Positions 53,690-64,000 of a stretch of 64,000 nucleotides of DNA are shown piece by piece. The stretch covers positions 73,787,935 through 73,851,934 of the forward strand of contig CM043950.1 of assembly GCA_014529385.2 (NCBI GenBank). Direction: 5' to 3'. Source of the DNA: Adiantum capillus-veneris (Eukaryota; Streptophyta; Polypodiopsida; Polypodiales; Pteridaceae). How positions within the stretch are numbered: the stretch's first letter is position 1; each line of letters starts with the position of its first letter. The translations under genes were made by a program, and so were the position numbers. The notes under the pieces are model-generated. The model was not told the origin of the DNA, did not search any database, and was given only the letters and a program-made list of their open reading frames with translations.

Positions 53690-54134
53690 TAGGGAACTCT
53701 GAATACAGCACCCGTCCTACGAAGGACCTGAAAACGCAAAAAAGATAGATCTGGCCGAACCATGAGAAGAGCCTAGACCTGCCTACATTGCAAACGACCT
53801 GGCAGAAGAAGAAGAATAGCTTTTGTTAAGCTTACTAAAAGAATACCGAGATATCTTTGCTTATTCTTATAAGGATCTCAAGGGTGTTGATCCAAAAAGA
53901 AGATAAAGGCCATACACTTATAATGAGACATTTGGCAGAAAGATCAAACAAAAGATAGAAAAGCTAAAGGAAGCCAAATTCATTTATCAAATTGAACAAA
54001 CAAATTGGGTGTCCAATTGTGGTAGTACCCAAGAAAAATTAAAAATTAAGAGTGTGTATCAATCTCAAGAAAGTGAATACAGCTACCATTAGAGACACTT
54101 TCCTCTTCCAATCACTGAGCATGTTTTAGAACAA
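53690..54134 (+). pseudogene. RT N-terminus of the plus-strand Gypsy fragment
   Basis: Broken frames with YRDIFAYSYKDLKGV, KIEKLKEAKFIYQIEQTNWV, INLKKVNTA-like and PLPITEHVLEQ, i.e. RT blocks before the palm, ending at 54134 where the homology stops. Confidence 0.75.
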
Positions 54135-54136
54135 TG

Positions 54137-55320
54137 ACGGGGGATATGTGTTCGCTACGTGAGCCGGGCAGGCACCGGGACTCTGGCTGTGGGAGGTGTG
54201 AAAGAGAGAGAACAAGAGACACTGACAGCTCTAGCAATCACCGCAATCATCAATTAATTGAATATTACTTTGAGTACAACTTAGTCCTTATCCAAGGCGG
54301 GGTGTTAACAGCACTGTCACTTGGATCATCTCCTAACTAGGAGTTTAAGCTTCCATTTACAGGATTAACCGGGCCATTAATGACACGGTACTTAACAAAA
54401 TGCTAATTCAATCTCTAATAGATGACGGTGATGGAAATTTTCCTCTGCTGCTTTATCTGCTTCAAATACCTCGCGGATTTTGCAAGCTTCAATTCAGTTC
54501 ACTGCCTCGATCATCAAGCTTCATTTATTACTGATTATCCTGTAACTTCCTGCTTTATGCACTTTGGATTGGCTTATCTACCATTCACGAGCTTTATCTT
54601 CACCTCTACTAGACTTGCTTTGAGTCCCTTAACCCCTGATTGGCCTGCCTCGTGCTTTCCTCTTTCTTCTTAGCTTGCTTTGTTTACCGTTCATGCCTTC
54701 TCCTGCTTTCTTCTCTTGCTTTGGTTCAAGACCAAGAGTGCTTCTCTTGCTTTGACCGAGCTCGCTTTCTCAAGCTTGCCTTCTCCTTCTCAAGTTTGAT
54801 TTTGCTTACTTCAAGTTTCTTACCTTGGTTTCTCGTAAAAGCTTCAAGCTCCTTCCCCTTCCAACTTGCTTCGCTTCAACAAGTTTCTCAACTTGGTTGC
54901 TTCAAAGAATCTTCAAGCTCCTTCCCCTTCTTGTTTGCTTCTCTTCGGTAAGTTTCTCACCTTGGTTGCTTCGGAAAAGCTTCAAGCTCCTTCCCCTTCT
55001 TGCTTGCTTTGGCTCATTGGCTCCCAAGATCTCCCGGGCCTCTTGCTCTCTCAAGCTTCGACCATGGCTCGGCTTTGACCAAGCTTCTTCCTTGCTCCTT
55101 CTTCCAAGCTCTTTCCAAGTTCTTCCCTTCTTACTCCCATGTGAATTCCTTCCCCTCATGCAAAAGAGAGAGCCCTATTAATAGCGTGCCCCTTCTCTTA
55201 GCAACGATGGTGCCGATCATTGCATTTCAAGATCCGATCAAGGGCCAAAAACTCCGAGATGACACTCCGACCGAGTGGACCGGATTGGTGCGGAACCAGC
55301 CCCCGGTAAATCTTTAACGG
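54137..55320. other. Unassigned pyrimidine-rich region with a tandem array
   Basis: 54700-55070 holds repeats of about 70-80 bases containing CTTCAAGCTCCTTCCCCTTC and AGTTTCTCAACTTGGTTGCTTC (units near 54830, 54897 and 54975), Leu/Ser-rich in all frames. The rest is C/T-rich and could be LTR sequence of an unidentified element. No gene. Confidence 0.55.
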
Positions 55321-56600
55321 CCAATAACTTGGCAACCGAAACTCTGATCGCTAATCTGAAAAGACCGACATGCTCCACAAGCTAAGCAGTTTAGGCCCAT
55401 GCATTCAGTCCATTTTTATCACCTCAACTGCAGTTGCCCAATCGTGTACGGGTCTGCATTAACTCAAACTTCCATAACGTCTTCACTGTAGCTCCAATGG
55501 ACGAGCCATAAAGACAGGCTAGTAGAGCACTTCAAGCACTAGAGCTCTAGATCATAATATCCCATTTGTGCTCACTTGAAGCATAGTCCTTTTTAGCATC
55601 CTTAAGGCATCAATTGGCCCTTTTAAGCCACCTCTGGCATACATTAATCATTAATCTTGGCCTGTTAACAAGCCCTGATCACAGCTCAGTAAATGTGTAG
55701 GCTTCAACGAAGCTTATCTTGCATTTCTCTGATCTTTTTTTCTATCATGAAAGAGGATTTACACGACATCCACCCCCTCAGAACCTACACAGCCTCCGGT
55801 CTGTGCCAACTGCCCCCTTAATCTGCATCTGCTTTAGGTACCTCAAGCTCTTTGCCATCACCAGACTCACGTAACTATTATACATATGAAAAATAAAGTA
55901 AGGCTTACACCCTATCATCAAAGTTCTAGCTTAATCACTAGGTAGCTGTCCATCAGAAATCTCTGAACCGTATCTGCCGTATCTCCAAAGCACTCAATTA
56001 TGGATATCCTATTTAGTGAACCCCTCCAGACTCAAGTGCTCCAGTTAATGATGCACACGGTTTGACTATTAAGCTCTCTTAAGGGAACCTTGTCAAGCTG
56101 AAGTATGCCTTACTTTGTCTGCATATGGAAGATGTGAAGATACTTCATCAATTGTCCAAAGAAGTCAACTAGAAGCTAGCCATGTAATCTTATTGACTGC
56201 ATAATAAAAAACTCTTCTGACTTAGCATAGATCTAGAAAAAGAAATCTTGTACCATGCAACCTACTACAATAGATAAGTGGTAGTCTTCAAATTAGCAAC
56301 TTTGTACTTTAGTAGTCCCCCGGGATCAAACGGGAAACTAATCATGCCAGGACAAGGGTAGGACTAGTCACGGCCAAGGGCCAAGATGGACATGCAGTTA
56401 AGGGGGTCCCTATATTTAGCAGGCCAAGGGCTTATATAGGGCATGGCTGGGTGGAGATTAGCATGTTCAGTTTCCTTGCCCTTTAAAATCATCTGTCCCA
56501 CTATGAGCATTCCTTTAAATATTTTGCACCATCCTCCAAGATCATAGGGAAAATATAGTAATCAGGATCATGAAATTCCACATAGCATCAGGCAGTAGTA
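55321..56600. other. Unassigned repeat sequence with an LTR-like segment
   Basis: Starts with GGCCAATAACTTGGCAACCGA-like sequence, distantly like the Tat LTR motif at 59390. 56310-56475 (AGGACAAGGGTAGGACTAG ... GCCAAGGGCTTATATAGGG ... TGGCTGGGTGGAG) resembles the LTR at 57694-57845. No genes. Confidence 0.45.
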
Positions 56601-56618
56601 GATACTACCATATCCCCT

Positions 56619-57500
56619 GTGCAACTGGCTCATCCAATTGTCGATCATCAATCACAGGTAAAAGCATTGGTAGTGCAAACTTTGCTCTCACTAGTATTGA
56701 AATTCGGATCATGCATATCTGAATACATCAAGTTTTTGGAAAAAAATTCTTCATTAGGCTCAAAAGATGCATCTGAAAACAATTCGCTATCTCGTAGAAG
56801 CTCAAAATCAAGTAGTGCATCATCCAACAACTACATAAGCTCATCATCTACTGCATCTGAACAAACTTTCCCATGCATGAATCTAGGTTGATTAGTATCC
56901 TTAGCATCTATATTTGAGAGCCCTTCCAAAGCTTCATCCAGTAAGCGCCTAAGATTTAGATCCACCGCTTGAGAAGGCTCCCCCATCTTGCACATCTGAG
57001 GCTGCTGTAAGCTAAGATTTTCACATATAACATGCAGATCTGCTATAAACTGCTCTTTAAGTCTTTCACCCTCATCCAAATATCCTTGCACTTCTGTAGC
57101 ACAAAGTTCAGCATGCACATTGAAAAGTTCATCTACTACCCTGTTTGTATCATTTGGATAATGAAACCAATCATATTCATCAACAAGAGATTGCACTTCA
57201 ATATGCAGCCCCTCGAATCAACATCATCAATTTCATGGTCATTCTACTATAGTGTGAGCCCTGTGTCACAAATTCTTGACAGAGAAGAAGTTTGCTCCCC
57301 TGTCAGATCAATAGCTCTAGGTCACAGAAGCGTGTCAAAGGAGTCTGCACCCCCTCTGAATCATCATAATGATGTTCAAGCTGAGTTTTCCAATTTGGTA
57401 GTTGTGCTTCACAAAAGCTTGTCAACGAAGGAGTCTGCAATCCCTCTGAATCAACATTTTGCAGATCTTCAAGCATATACTCTTGCTTAGTCAAGTCCTC
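56619..57500 (-). other. Fragmentary open frames with an internal repeat, unknown
   Basis: Minus-strand frames at 57494-57303, 57196-56831 (121 residues, acidic, DEGERLKEQFIADLHVICEN) and 56830-56648. 57295-57450 contains two imperfect 120-base units with AAGGAGTCTGCA.CCCTCTGAATCA. No family recognised. It may be part of an element interior. Confidence 0.35.
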
Positions 57501-57693
57501 AAAATCTGGTACATCCGAATTTAGTCAATCTGGTATACCAAAATCCACGGTCCTGCTGCTCTCAACAAAAGCCCTGCTTTGACCTATAACATTTATATCC
57601 TTAATCAACTCTTTGGCAAAACCTGTACCAGTATCTTCAATCACCTCTATTACCAGAAACATTTTTCTCTAATTCTGAGTCAATAGCAAAAGT

Positions 57694-57858
57694 TGTCGGG
57701 ACACCGGCAAGTCCAGTCTAGATAAGGTAAGGCCGGGCTAGGTGGTGTGGAACGGGGAGTCGAACTAGGGCAAAGGGCCAAGGGCATGCCTATATAAGGG
57801 TGGTTGGGTGGAGGAATCTCAGGTTCTAGTCACCCCTGTCCTACATTAGTATCAGAGC
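57694..57858 (+). mobile_element. 5' LTR and primer site of a short LTR element
   Basis: TGTCGGGACACCGGC opens a segment of about 152 bases with a TATA box (TATATAAGGG, 57791-57800), ending CTGTCCTACA. It is followed by TAGTATCAGAGC (57847-57858), one change from the tRNA-iMet primer site. The interior continues to 58092, where the Tat element interrupts it. The 3' LTR was not found. Confidence 0.6.
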
Positions 57859-58092
57859 ATGGTCTATTTTGGGCAAGAGGTCGTGGAGCTTTTTGCATGC
57901 TCCTCTCTTTGAGGGCATGAAGAGCCGCCTGCTGAGGGGGACAACGAGGTCCCACTATGTGAGAAGCGCCGCTTGTGCCGGAAGGGAGGCGACCTCGACC
58001 TCTGACAAACGTTGTGTGGCTTATCCCGGCGGATGCGCGCTGCCTTGGGGAACATGTTACGGCACTGCGGCGACGTCCAAAACGCAACGCGC

Positions 58093-59843
58093 TGGAGAGG
58101 GGGAATGGGGAACACACCTGAACTCACACTAGCAGGGCCTCGCCTATACTTCTCCCAAAGCACACACGCTTTGCACGATCACCAAACAATGATCATCCCA
58201 ATCTTGCCCGCTTCCCGCTCTTCCACAACTCAACACCTCTCTCTCTCTTTCTCTCTCACACACACAGGGGGCCCGAGGGGGGCGCACACGCTCACACACA
58301 CCGGCACCACATACCTTGGGGATGAGCAAAGAAGAAAGGGGGAAAAGGGGGAAGACGAAGCCAAAAATTGGTAATGATAGCTTTCCTTCAATGAAAAACA
58401 CCCTGTACAAGATCCGCACTGTCTGCTCTAGGCTGCACCAACAGTCCATATTGAGAGGCATACACCTCTCTCGAAGCTCGACTCTGTCGGCACACAACTC
58501 GATAGAAAATCCACCGATGTCTTCACTTGCATAGTAGCTCCTCCTTGTGGAAACCGTCGCTAGCTCCCTCTTCTTCCAAGCCCTCGTGCACTCGGGTCGC
58601 TTCACCGAAGGGTCCTATTGGTAGCCTTTGTTGGCCCTTTCCTCTACCCAGTGTTCCCCCTTTTGAGCCGCTTCCCTGCGATCCTTCCCCCTTGGGTGTT
58701 GATTTTGATTACACTGTGCATGAAGCGTCTCCTCCTTCCCCAAACCCAAAATCCAACCTCAGTCTATAAACGCTGCCTTTCTCCTTTCTCCCTTTTTGTT
58801 TTTTTTTTAGAGGCCAAGAAAAAAAACTCCTTTTTTTGGCAGTGGCGCCCGGAGTGGCGCCGGGCGCCACTGCCTCTCAACAAAAGCCTTTACTTTCCTT
58901 TTTTTTTTTTGCCTTTGCTCCTTATGGCTTTATAAGGCTTACTTTTTTTTTTCCCCCAAAGTCCAACCACACTTTTTCCTTTCCTCAACAATTCACAATC
59001 AAAGAGGCTTTTTAGTCCTCATGTCCAATGCAATGGGTGCTCCATGCGTTTGAGTTCACCGAACCCCCTTCTCTCGGAGCCTAGCCACATTAAGGCCAGC
59101 TCCAAATCTCAAAAAAATATCCTCTTTACATCAATTCACACCCTCGAACATCAAGTCGCAAAAGTGGGGAAAAAAAACTCATTCACTTCCATTGCAAATG
59201 TCCGCCAAGTTAAATTGGAAGTACCTTGATGCGTTTCGACTCCGAGCGGCGAGCCATGAACTTGGGTTGACTCTCCATGTCGCATGCCTCTTTCCACAAC
59301 CTTTATGAGCTTAAAAAGATTCTTGACAGCGTGCCTACCACCACGCGCTCCGGTGAGCACATACCCGACCCCCGGAAAATATTCATCAGGCCATAACTTG
59401 TTTGTTTGAGCTCCGTATGGCGAACCGAAAAGATCGGCATGATCAAGAGCTTGAGCTTTACACGCGTATCCACTGATCCTAGTTTTGGCCAGCTCTCTTT
59501 ACGTGCCTATCTATCGGGACCAACGAAGCCTTCTAACTCGAGACTGGCATATCTTTCACACGGAAGCCCTGTTTGACGAGCCGTCTCGACGAGCTTTTAG
59601 AGCATCTTGAACACCACATTTCGGGACACATTTTCCTCATTTTGAACACCTTGACTTGTTGTCATCATTATCTCACTTTGGAGGTCCCCTTGGCCTAAAA
59701 AACCCCTTTAAGCACGCATTTCCGTTGCCACTGTCCTGCTGAGGTCTCCCACACTGGCTTTAGCCCTCTACCATGCACCTGTTAGCACCCTTTGCACTGT
59801 ATAGCACACTTTATAGCGTGGACCAACTTTGGCTGCACCATCA
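58093..59843 (-). repeat. 3' LTR of the Tat element (copy C)
   Basis: On the minus strand it starts TGATGGTGCAGCCAAAGTTG at 59843 and ends CCCCCTCTCCA at 58093, 1,751 bp. It is related to copies A (1-4155) and B (24716-26994). Frames inside (58144-58605, 57864-58163 and others) are shared, non-coding LTR sequence. Confidence 0.85.
58838..58874 (-). other. Perfect 15-bp inverted repeat (hairpin) in the Tat 3' LTR
   Basis: GGCAGTGGCGCCCGG and its exact reverse complement, separated by 7 bases. Equivalent to the hairpin at 3359-3379 in copy A. Confidence 0.85.
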
Positions 59844-59860
59844 TTGCCCCACCCCCTGTT
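59844..59860 (-). promoter_or_regulatory. Polypurine tract of the Tat element
   Basis: Minus strand AACAGGGGGTGGGGCAA directly before the LTR start; the primer for plus-strand DNA synthesis. Confidence 0.85.
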
Positions 59861-60008
59861 GAACATTAATGTTCAACCAAATGTAGCTTTATTGAACTTG
59901 AAACTTGCAACACTCTGCAAACACTCAACTATAGTGGAAAACACACCACCATATGTACAATATGTATAATATGTACAAAAATTGCATTTCTATTACTCTT
60001 GAGTCTCT

Positions 60009-61366
60009 TCAAGTGGGTTGCCCAACCCCCCTGGTCACCATTTGATGTACATCGGCCAGCACTCCCCTATCAAAGTACAGCTTGAGTCGTACACCATTTA
60101 CCCTTTGCCTGATAATCTTACCATTGGCTCTCACCAGTTGATATGTTCCATTCGAAAAGGCCTTTTGCACTTTGTACGGACCCGTCCATTTCTTTTTCAA
60201 CTTCTTTTCGAAGGTGAAGTCCAAGTAGCTCTCATACTTCATTACTAGGTCCCCCTCTTCTATCTTTTTTTCTGGCAGACTCTCATTGACATTGGCCATT
60301 CTCCTTTCCCGTTGCTTCACATAGTAGTCTGTTGCTACCTCTCTATCCATCTGGAATGCCTCAAGGCCGACAATCCTATCTTGTAAGACACCTTGTGGAG
60401 TGGCATTGATGTGCCACATACCTTTCAAAGCACCCAGTTGTGCATGCACTGGCAGCACTCCCTCCTTACCATAAACCAACTCAAATGGAGTAAAGTTGGT
60501 CGCCACTTTGTAGGACCTCCTGTAGGCCCATAGACACTTCTCTAGATTGATCTCCCATTTTGTCTCCTGCTTATATACATACTTCGTGAGAATTTTGATG
60601 TTTTGTCCCTTGGCACTCTCCACAAGACCATTGCATTTGGGATGATAAGGCGAGGAAAACCGATGTTGAATCTTTAGTTTTTCCACCAATGCCTACATAA
60701 GCTTGCTTCTGAATCCTTTCCCTCTATCGAAAATGAGTACCCACGGCACTCCAAAACGGCAACAAATGTTATCAAAAACAAAGTGGGCCACAACCTGTGC
60801 ATTTACCTCTTTCACAGCTTTGGCCTTGACCCACCTAGTGAGGTAGTCGATGGCTACCACAACATATTTCTTACCACTTGTAGACTTAGGGAGTGGACCG
60901 ATGGCATCCAAACCCCACTTCTCAAAAGCATTCTGAGCAATAATGGCTCCCTGTGAATCAGCTACCAAACGCCTCTCTCCTATAGTCTGACATTCATGGC
61001 AAGTCTTGCACCAATAGTGCACATCCTTCACCACACTAAAGGCCACCAAAAGCCCGCTCTCAACACTCAGAACAGTACTTGACCTTTACTTTGGTGCCCA
61101 CTCTCCTCAGGACATTGCTTCAGCGCCAAGTTAATTTCTTCTTTATAGAGCACTTTCCTTAGCACCCCATCTCTGCTGTAGGTCATTAGGTCTTCACCTA
61201 CTAGTGTAAATTTGTGTGCTTTCTGAACTATCCTCCTCCTTTGCAGTTTAGACGAACCTTGAGGACACTGCCCTGTACCCAAGAAATCTTCCACCTCCTT
61301 CAATGACTCCCTACCTGTGTATGTGGCCGTGGCCACATATATACCTGCGACATGTACCTGCACCAC
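60009..61366 (-). pseudogene. Tat integrase, nearly complete, one stop in the core
   Basis: 61366-61067 is the N-terminal domain start (GTGQCPQGSSKLQRRRIVQK); the His part of the zinc site is disturbed. 61049-60693 has WCKTCHECQ, then WGLDAIGPLPKSTSGKKYVV with the first Asp and VLIFDRGKGF with the second. A TAG at about 60692 separates it from 60689-60009, which has HPKCNGLVESAKG with the Glu and, at the C-terminus, GDLVMKYESY and KKKWTGPYKVQKAF. A single stop blocks the core. Catalytic D, D and E are otherwise present. Confidence 0.88.
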
Positions 61367-61838
61367 TGCTTGCTAGTTGGTCTACCTCTTGGTTGTGCTC
61401 TCTCTTCACATGCTTGAACTCGATTTCTCTAAAGAACTTCAACAACTTTTTGATGGAAAAGAACCAGTGTTTTAAGGAATCGCGCTTTACCTGCCATTGG
61501 CCTAGGAGTTGTTTGATGAACAATAATGCATCACCTTTGACCACCAACCTGGAAATGCCGAACTCAACGCACTGTTTCAAACCTAGATGGAGGGCGAGAT
61601 ATTCTACTTCATTGTTGGTATGAACATCCTCCAAATCCTAGGATTTTGAGAAGATTACCTTGCCGTGTGGATCATGTATCACCACACCTCCACCAGCTTT
61701 CTTTATCACCCTCCTATATGCACCATCAAACCACATGGGAAAATCTCCCATCAGGTCGGGCTCCTCTTTGGCTTCATCTCGTACTACTCTTGGATAAATT
61801 GGCAAAACCACCGCCTTGCTGACCAAAATGTCCGCCAA
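61311..61838 (-). pseudogene. Second, archaeal-type RNase H (aRH) of the Tat element
   Basis: 61838-61638 has PMWFDGAYRR and GGGVVIHDPHGKVI, the first strand with its Asp. 61634-61311 has NNEVEYLALHLGLKQCVEFG with the Glu, VVKGDALLFIKQLLGQW with the second Asp, and FKHVKREHNQEVDQLA with the last Asp. One stop lies between the two parts. This extra domain is the hallmark of Tat-lineage elements. Confidence 0.85.
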
Positions 61839-61883
61839 ATGGGACCGACTTGTATGGTCAATCTTGAACTCAAACTTGAATTC

Positions 61884-62543
61884 CTACAACTCTATCACCC
61901 ACTTCATGATCCACTTCCCTGGCTTCAAGTGTAGTACTATTTCAGGCAATAGATTGTTAGCCGTCAACACATAAAACTTACGCACAATGAGGTGCACTTT
62001 GAGCTTTCTACAAGCAAAAACGAATGCCATGACCCACTGCTCCGCTTCAGTGTAAGTCACCTCTCTAGTACTTATCACCCTGCTTTCAAAGTATATAAGT
62101 TTATAGCTCCTTCCTACCTTCTGCAGTAACACCGCCCCAATAGCCACGGTACCTATCCTCATTGACACATAGAAATCATCCTCTTGGCTTTGAGGGCACA
62201 CATCTGGTAGCTAACACAAAATTTCTTTCACTCTGTCAAAAGCTTCTTGAGCATCTTCATCCCATTCAAAGCCATGCACCTGCTGAGCCTTCTTTTGGAG
62301 AGGATACACATACTGTGACAGCATCCAAAAAAAACACGACAAGTACTTTAGTTTATGTACAAAGGAGGCCAAGCCTTGCGCAGTAGAGGGAGGCTCCATC
62401 AAGACTAGCGCCTTGACCTTTTTCGGATCCGCCTCAATTCCATTTTGTGACACCACATGACCTAGCAATTGCGCTCGAGGTTGTGCTAGCTTGCAGTTCT
62501 CAGGGTTTAATTGACCTCCTTCTTCGTCCAACCTGTGCTCCAC
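61884..62543 (-). pseudogene. RT thumb remnant and Gypsy RNase H of the Tat element
   Basis: 62543-62211 has LNPENCKLAQPRAQLLGHVV and AFDRVKEIL, the region after the RT catalytic site. 62201-61884 has GAVLLQKVGRSYKLIYF and VTYTEAEQWVMAFVFACRKL, the native RNase H. The RT segment with Y-x-DD is absent: the sequence passes directly from the protease site (IDGGAQ, about 62550) to the thumb. Confidence 0.85.
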
Positions 62544-63282
62544 CGTCTATATAGTCCTGAACCTGCATCCTCTTTTCAATGACCGCATCCAATAGAGGAA
62601 GGACATTCGTCGGGCTACCCACTCTTAATGCCATGTTTTGTATTGCATGCACATTTCCCTTAGCCTTTGGCAGCCTCGTGCTAACACTTGTAGACCACTG
62701 TCTTCGTAGCTTGGGATTTAAATCCAACAAGTGACCAAAGGTAATATTAGCCTTTTCACTTTGAACATCGCTTACCAAATCATATTCTAGGTAGCCGTGC
62801 CCTAGCTGAAAGTCTGCTTGCTTGATTTTGCGACGCCTCCTCTTCTTGCTAGTTTCCGGATGCTTTTTGTCTTCGTACACTTTCTCCTTACCTTTACGGG
62901 CCCTCGTCTCCCGCTCGGTTTCTGTCTCTCTTTCCATCCTTGCTCTTTTGTTTGCCAAAACTTCAACATCTTGCTTATCCACTCCGATGATATTCGCCCT
63001 AGGGACTTCACCACCATCCGGAGGAGCTGGTTGCACCTGATTCTCGACTACCTGCTCCCTCGGGCCATTGGGTTGTACTTGGCCTCTACTTGTGCCAAAC
63101 AATGGATAAATACCGCCTCTTTCTCTTAGCGGATGAGTGCAATCTGGCGCATAGTGTCCTTCTTCATCGCAATTGTAACACCGACCAGGCAATGGCCTTG
63201 CCCTGCCCCTTGCTCCTTTGGGTTGACCTCCATCCATCACGCTTAACCGCAATTCCTGCATTTGCTCAGACAAATCCTGCAC
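62500..63282 (-). CDS. Tat gag C-terminus with zinc knuckle and protease start
   Basis: An open frame of 260 residues. CYNCDEEGHYAPDC (C-x2-C-x4-H-x4-C) lies at about residues 34-47. A basic, Glu/Arg-rich linker (about 100-155) follows, then LPLLDAVIEKRMQVQDYIDG near the C-end, where DGGA is the protease active-site region. The frame then reads out through the deletion junction. Confidence 0.8.
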   Translation of the reverse strand: MQDLSEQMQELRLSVMDGGQPKGARGRARPLPGRCYNCDEEGHYAPDCTHPLRERGGIYPLFGTSRGQVQPNGPREQVVENQVQPAPPDGGEVPRANIIGVDKQDVEVLANKRARMERETETERETRARKGKEKVYEDKKHPETSKKRRRRKIKQADFQLGHGYLEYDLVSDVQSEKANITFGHLLDLNPKLRRQWSTSVSTRLPKAKGNVHAIQNMALRVGSPTNVLPLLDAVIEKRMQVQDYIDGGAQVGRRRRSIKP

Positions 63283-63396
63283 AATTCACACCCAATTTTG
63301 TGGCACAACGGCTACACCTTGGTTTGCCTGGTTTTCATCATGAACAGCATTCCTCGGACCCTGAGGTTGGACCACCGCTTCATAACCCGACACACC

Positions 63397-63911
63397 CTAA
63401 TCAATCTTCTTTTTTATTTTCCTGGTTTTTGCCTTTGTGATAGCCACTACACCATTATAGTTTTCTGGGCTCTCAAAATCCACTTTCTCCCTCACTTTAG
63501 GATGCAGGCATGCCAAGAATTTATCGAGCTTGAAGTAGTCACCATTGGTCAATTGCATGGCAGTCGTCGCTAACTCTGCCCAGCACACTTCAAAACGATC
63601 CAAAAACAAGCTGAACTCTTCACTTACATCCTGTTTGAGTGCCTTCAGTTTGGCATCCATCTCCATTGGGGACGCCTCTTTGCGGAAATCATGTACGAAA
63701 TGCGCCTGCAGAGCCGGCCAAGCATGCCTCGGCTCACCTTCTAAAGCTTCGTACCATACCTTTGCCTTCCCGCGCATCACCAAAGGAAACGTCTGCATCT
63801 TGCTATCCTCGTTCGGCATGCGCAGCGACAACATATACAACTCAAAGTCTCCACCCACTCATCAGGATTTTCTTCACCTATAGAAATTGTCCCATAGCTT
63901 CGAGATGCCAT
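63397..63911 (-). pseudogene. Tat gag N-terminal part, frameshifted after the start
   Basis: ATG at 63911 starts MASRSYGTISIGEENPDEW. One base shift near 63857 moves into the main frame, FELYMLSLRMPNEDSKMQTF, GKAKVWYEALEGEPRHAWPA and KFLACLHPKVREKVDF, a standard retrotransposon gag core, to TAA near 63397. Bases 63912-64000 are leader. Confidence 0.82.
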
Positions 63912-64000
63912 GTCGACCAACACCAAAAACTACTTCTCTTCACTTAACTTGGAGCAATCAGTGTGCTCCTCAGTGGAGGCACCAGAAGATGGAGAGGGGG

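Larger units (their letters stand above)
50691..54134 (+). mobile_element. Plus-strand Ty3/Gypsy fragment (gag, protease, RT start)
   Basis: An internal part of a Gypsy element without LTRs. Gag, protease and the first RT blocks are in order but broken by frameshifts and stops. The 5' side meets the chromovirus at about 50690 and the 3' side stops at about 54134, inside RT. It resembles the pol of the 30171-41053 element in motif wording but is a different lineage member. Confidence 0.8.
58093..64000 (-). mobile_element. Tat-lineage Ty3/Gypsy retrotransposon (5' end outside the window)
   Basis: Minus-strand order from the right edge: gag (63911), zinc knuckle and protease start (63282-62500), RT remnant (62543-62211), RNase H (62201-61884), second archaeal-type RNase H (61838-61311), integrase (61366-60009), polypurine tract, 3' LTR (59843-58093). 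A second RNase H between the first one and integrase marks the Tat lineage. Most of RT is deleted, so the copy is not autonomous. It sits just inside a short LTR element (57694-58092). Confidence 0.88.

Noticed and set aside
54640-55181. Leu/Ser-rich possible membrane proteins
   Set aside because: They derive from a CTTCAAGCTCCTTCC tandem array. Similar frames occur in all three phases.
58144-58605. 153-codon minus-strand frame in LTR copy C
   Set aside because: It is the homologue of non-coding LTR sequence in copies A and B, where the frame is not kept.
1-59843. Tat LTR copies A and C read as the two ends of one giant inverted-repeat element
   Set aside because: Copy C belongs to a minus-strand Tat element whose body lies to its right. 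A and C are too diverged and in the wrong relation to be ends of one unit.

Overview
This window is nuclear DNA of a land plant with a repeat-rich genome, probably a large one. The evidence is a CACTA transposon with plant-type TNP2/DUF4218/DUF4216 and Transposase_24 genes, three different Ty3/Gypsy lineages including a Tat-type element with two RNase H domains, LTR elements primed by tRNA-iMet or tRNA-Asp sequences, miniature LTR elements, and long microsatellites. No intact ordinary host gene was recognised, and no rRNA or tRNA gene. I cannot name the species. A seedless vascular plant or gymnosperm is possible, but that is only an impression.

Layout. 1-4155 is a Tat-type LTR (copy A), split by a complete miniature LTR element (976-3180, TSD GAAAT). 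About 4156-24710 is the most unusual part. It is a gene-bearing unit soaked in 16-bp palindromes (TATGCTAATTAGCATA and variants) in four blocks. It carries a zinc-finger-like exon (+), an acidic repeat ORF and an FCP1/NIF-type HAD phosphatase-like gene (+), and on the minus strand a broken gene with an HTH, Cys clusters and a D / SDG..SQFK / GHGKGEHDGAG series that resembles a transposase. This unit was later hit by a complete 7.75-kb CACTA element (4744-12493, TSD ATG), a MITE (18411-18867), a second inverted miniature LTR element (21726-24304) and a solo Tat LTR (24716-26994, TSD ACGTT). The CACTA element has an apparently intact Transposase_24 gene, a damaged TNP2 gene and a captured fragment of a heavy-metal-associated (HMA) domain gene.

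27000-30165 holds a decayed CACTA transposase. 30171-41053 is a full-length Ty3/Gypsy element (LTRs about 98% identical by eye, TSD TTGAC, tRNA-Asp type primer site) whose integrase is truncated. 41275-50690 holds minus-strand LTR element debris, including a chromovirus pol with a chromodomain. Its RT is interrupted by a 0.9-kb miniature LTR element and by an adjoining 1.46-kb insertion. 50690-54134 is a plus-strand Gypsy fragment. 54137-57850 is mostly unassigned repeats and LTR-like pieces. 58093-64000 is a minus-strand Tat element (3' LTR, integrase, dual RNase H, deleted RT, zinc knuckle, gag) that runs off the right edge.

Most of the sequence is therefore nested mobile DNA, and the order of insertion can be read from target-site duplications. 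The palindrome-rich multi-gene unit is the best candidate for something not well described. The second is the array of primer-site-complementary repeats inside the miniature LTR elements.
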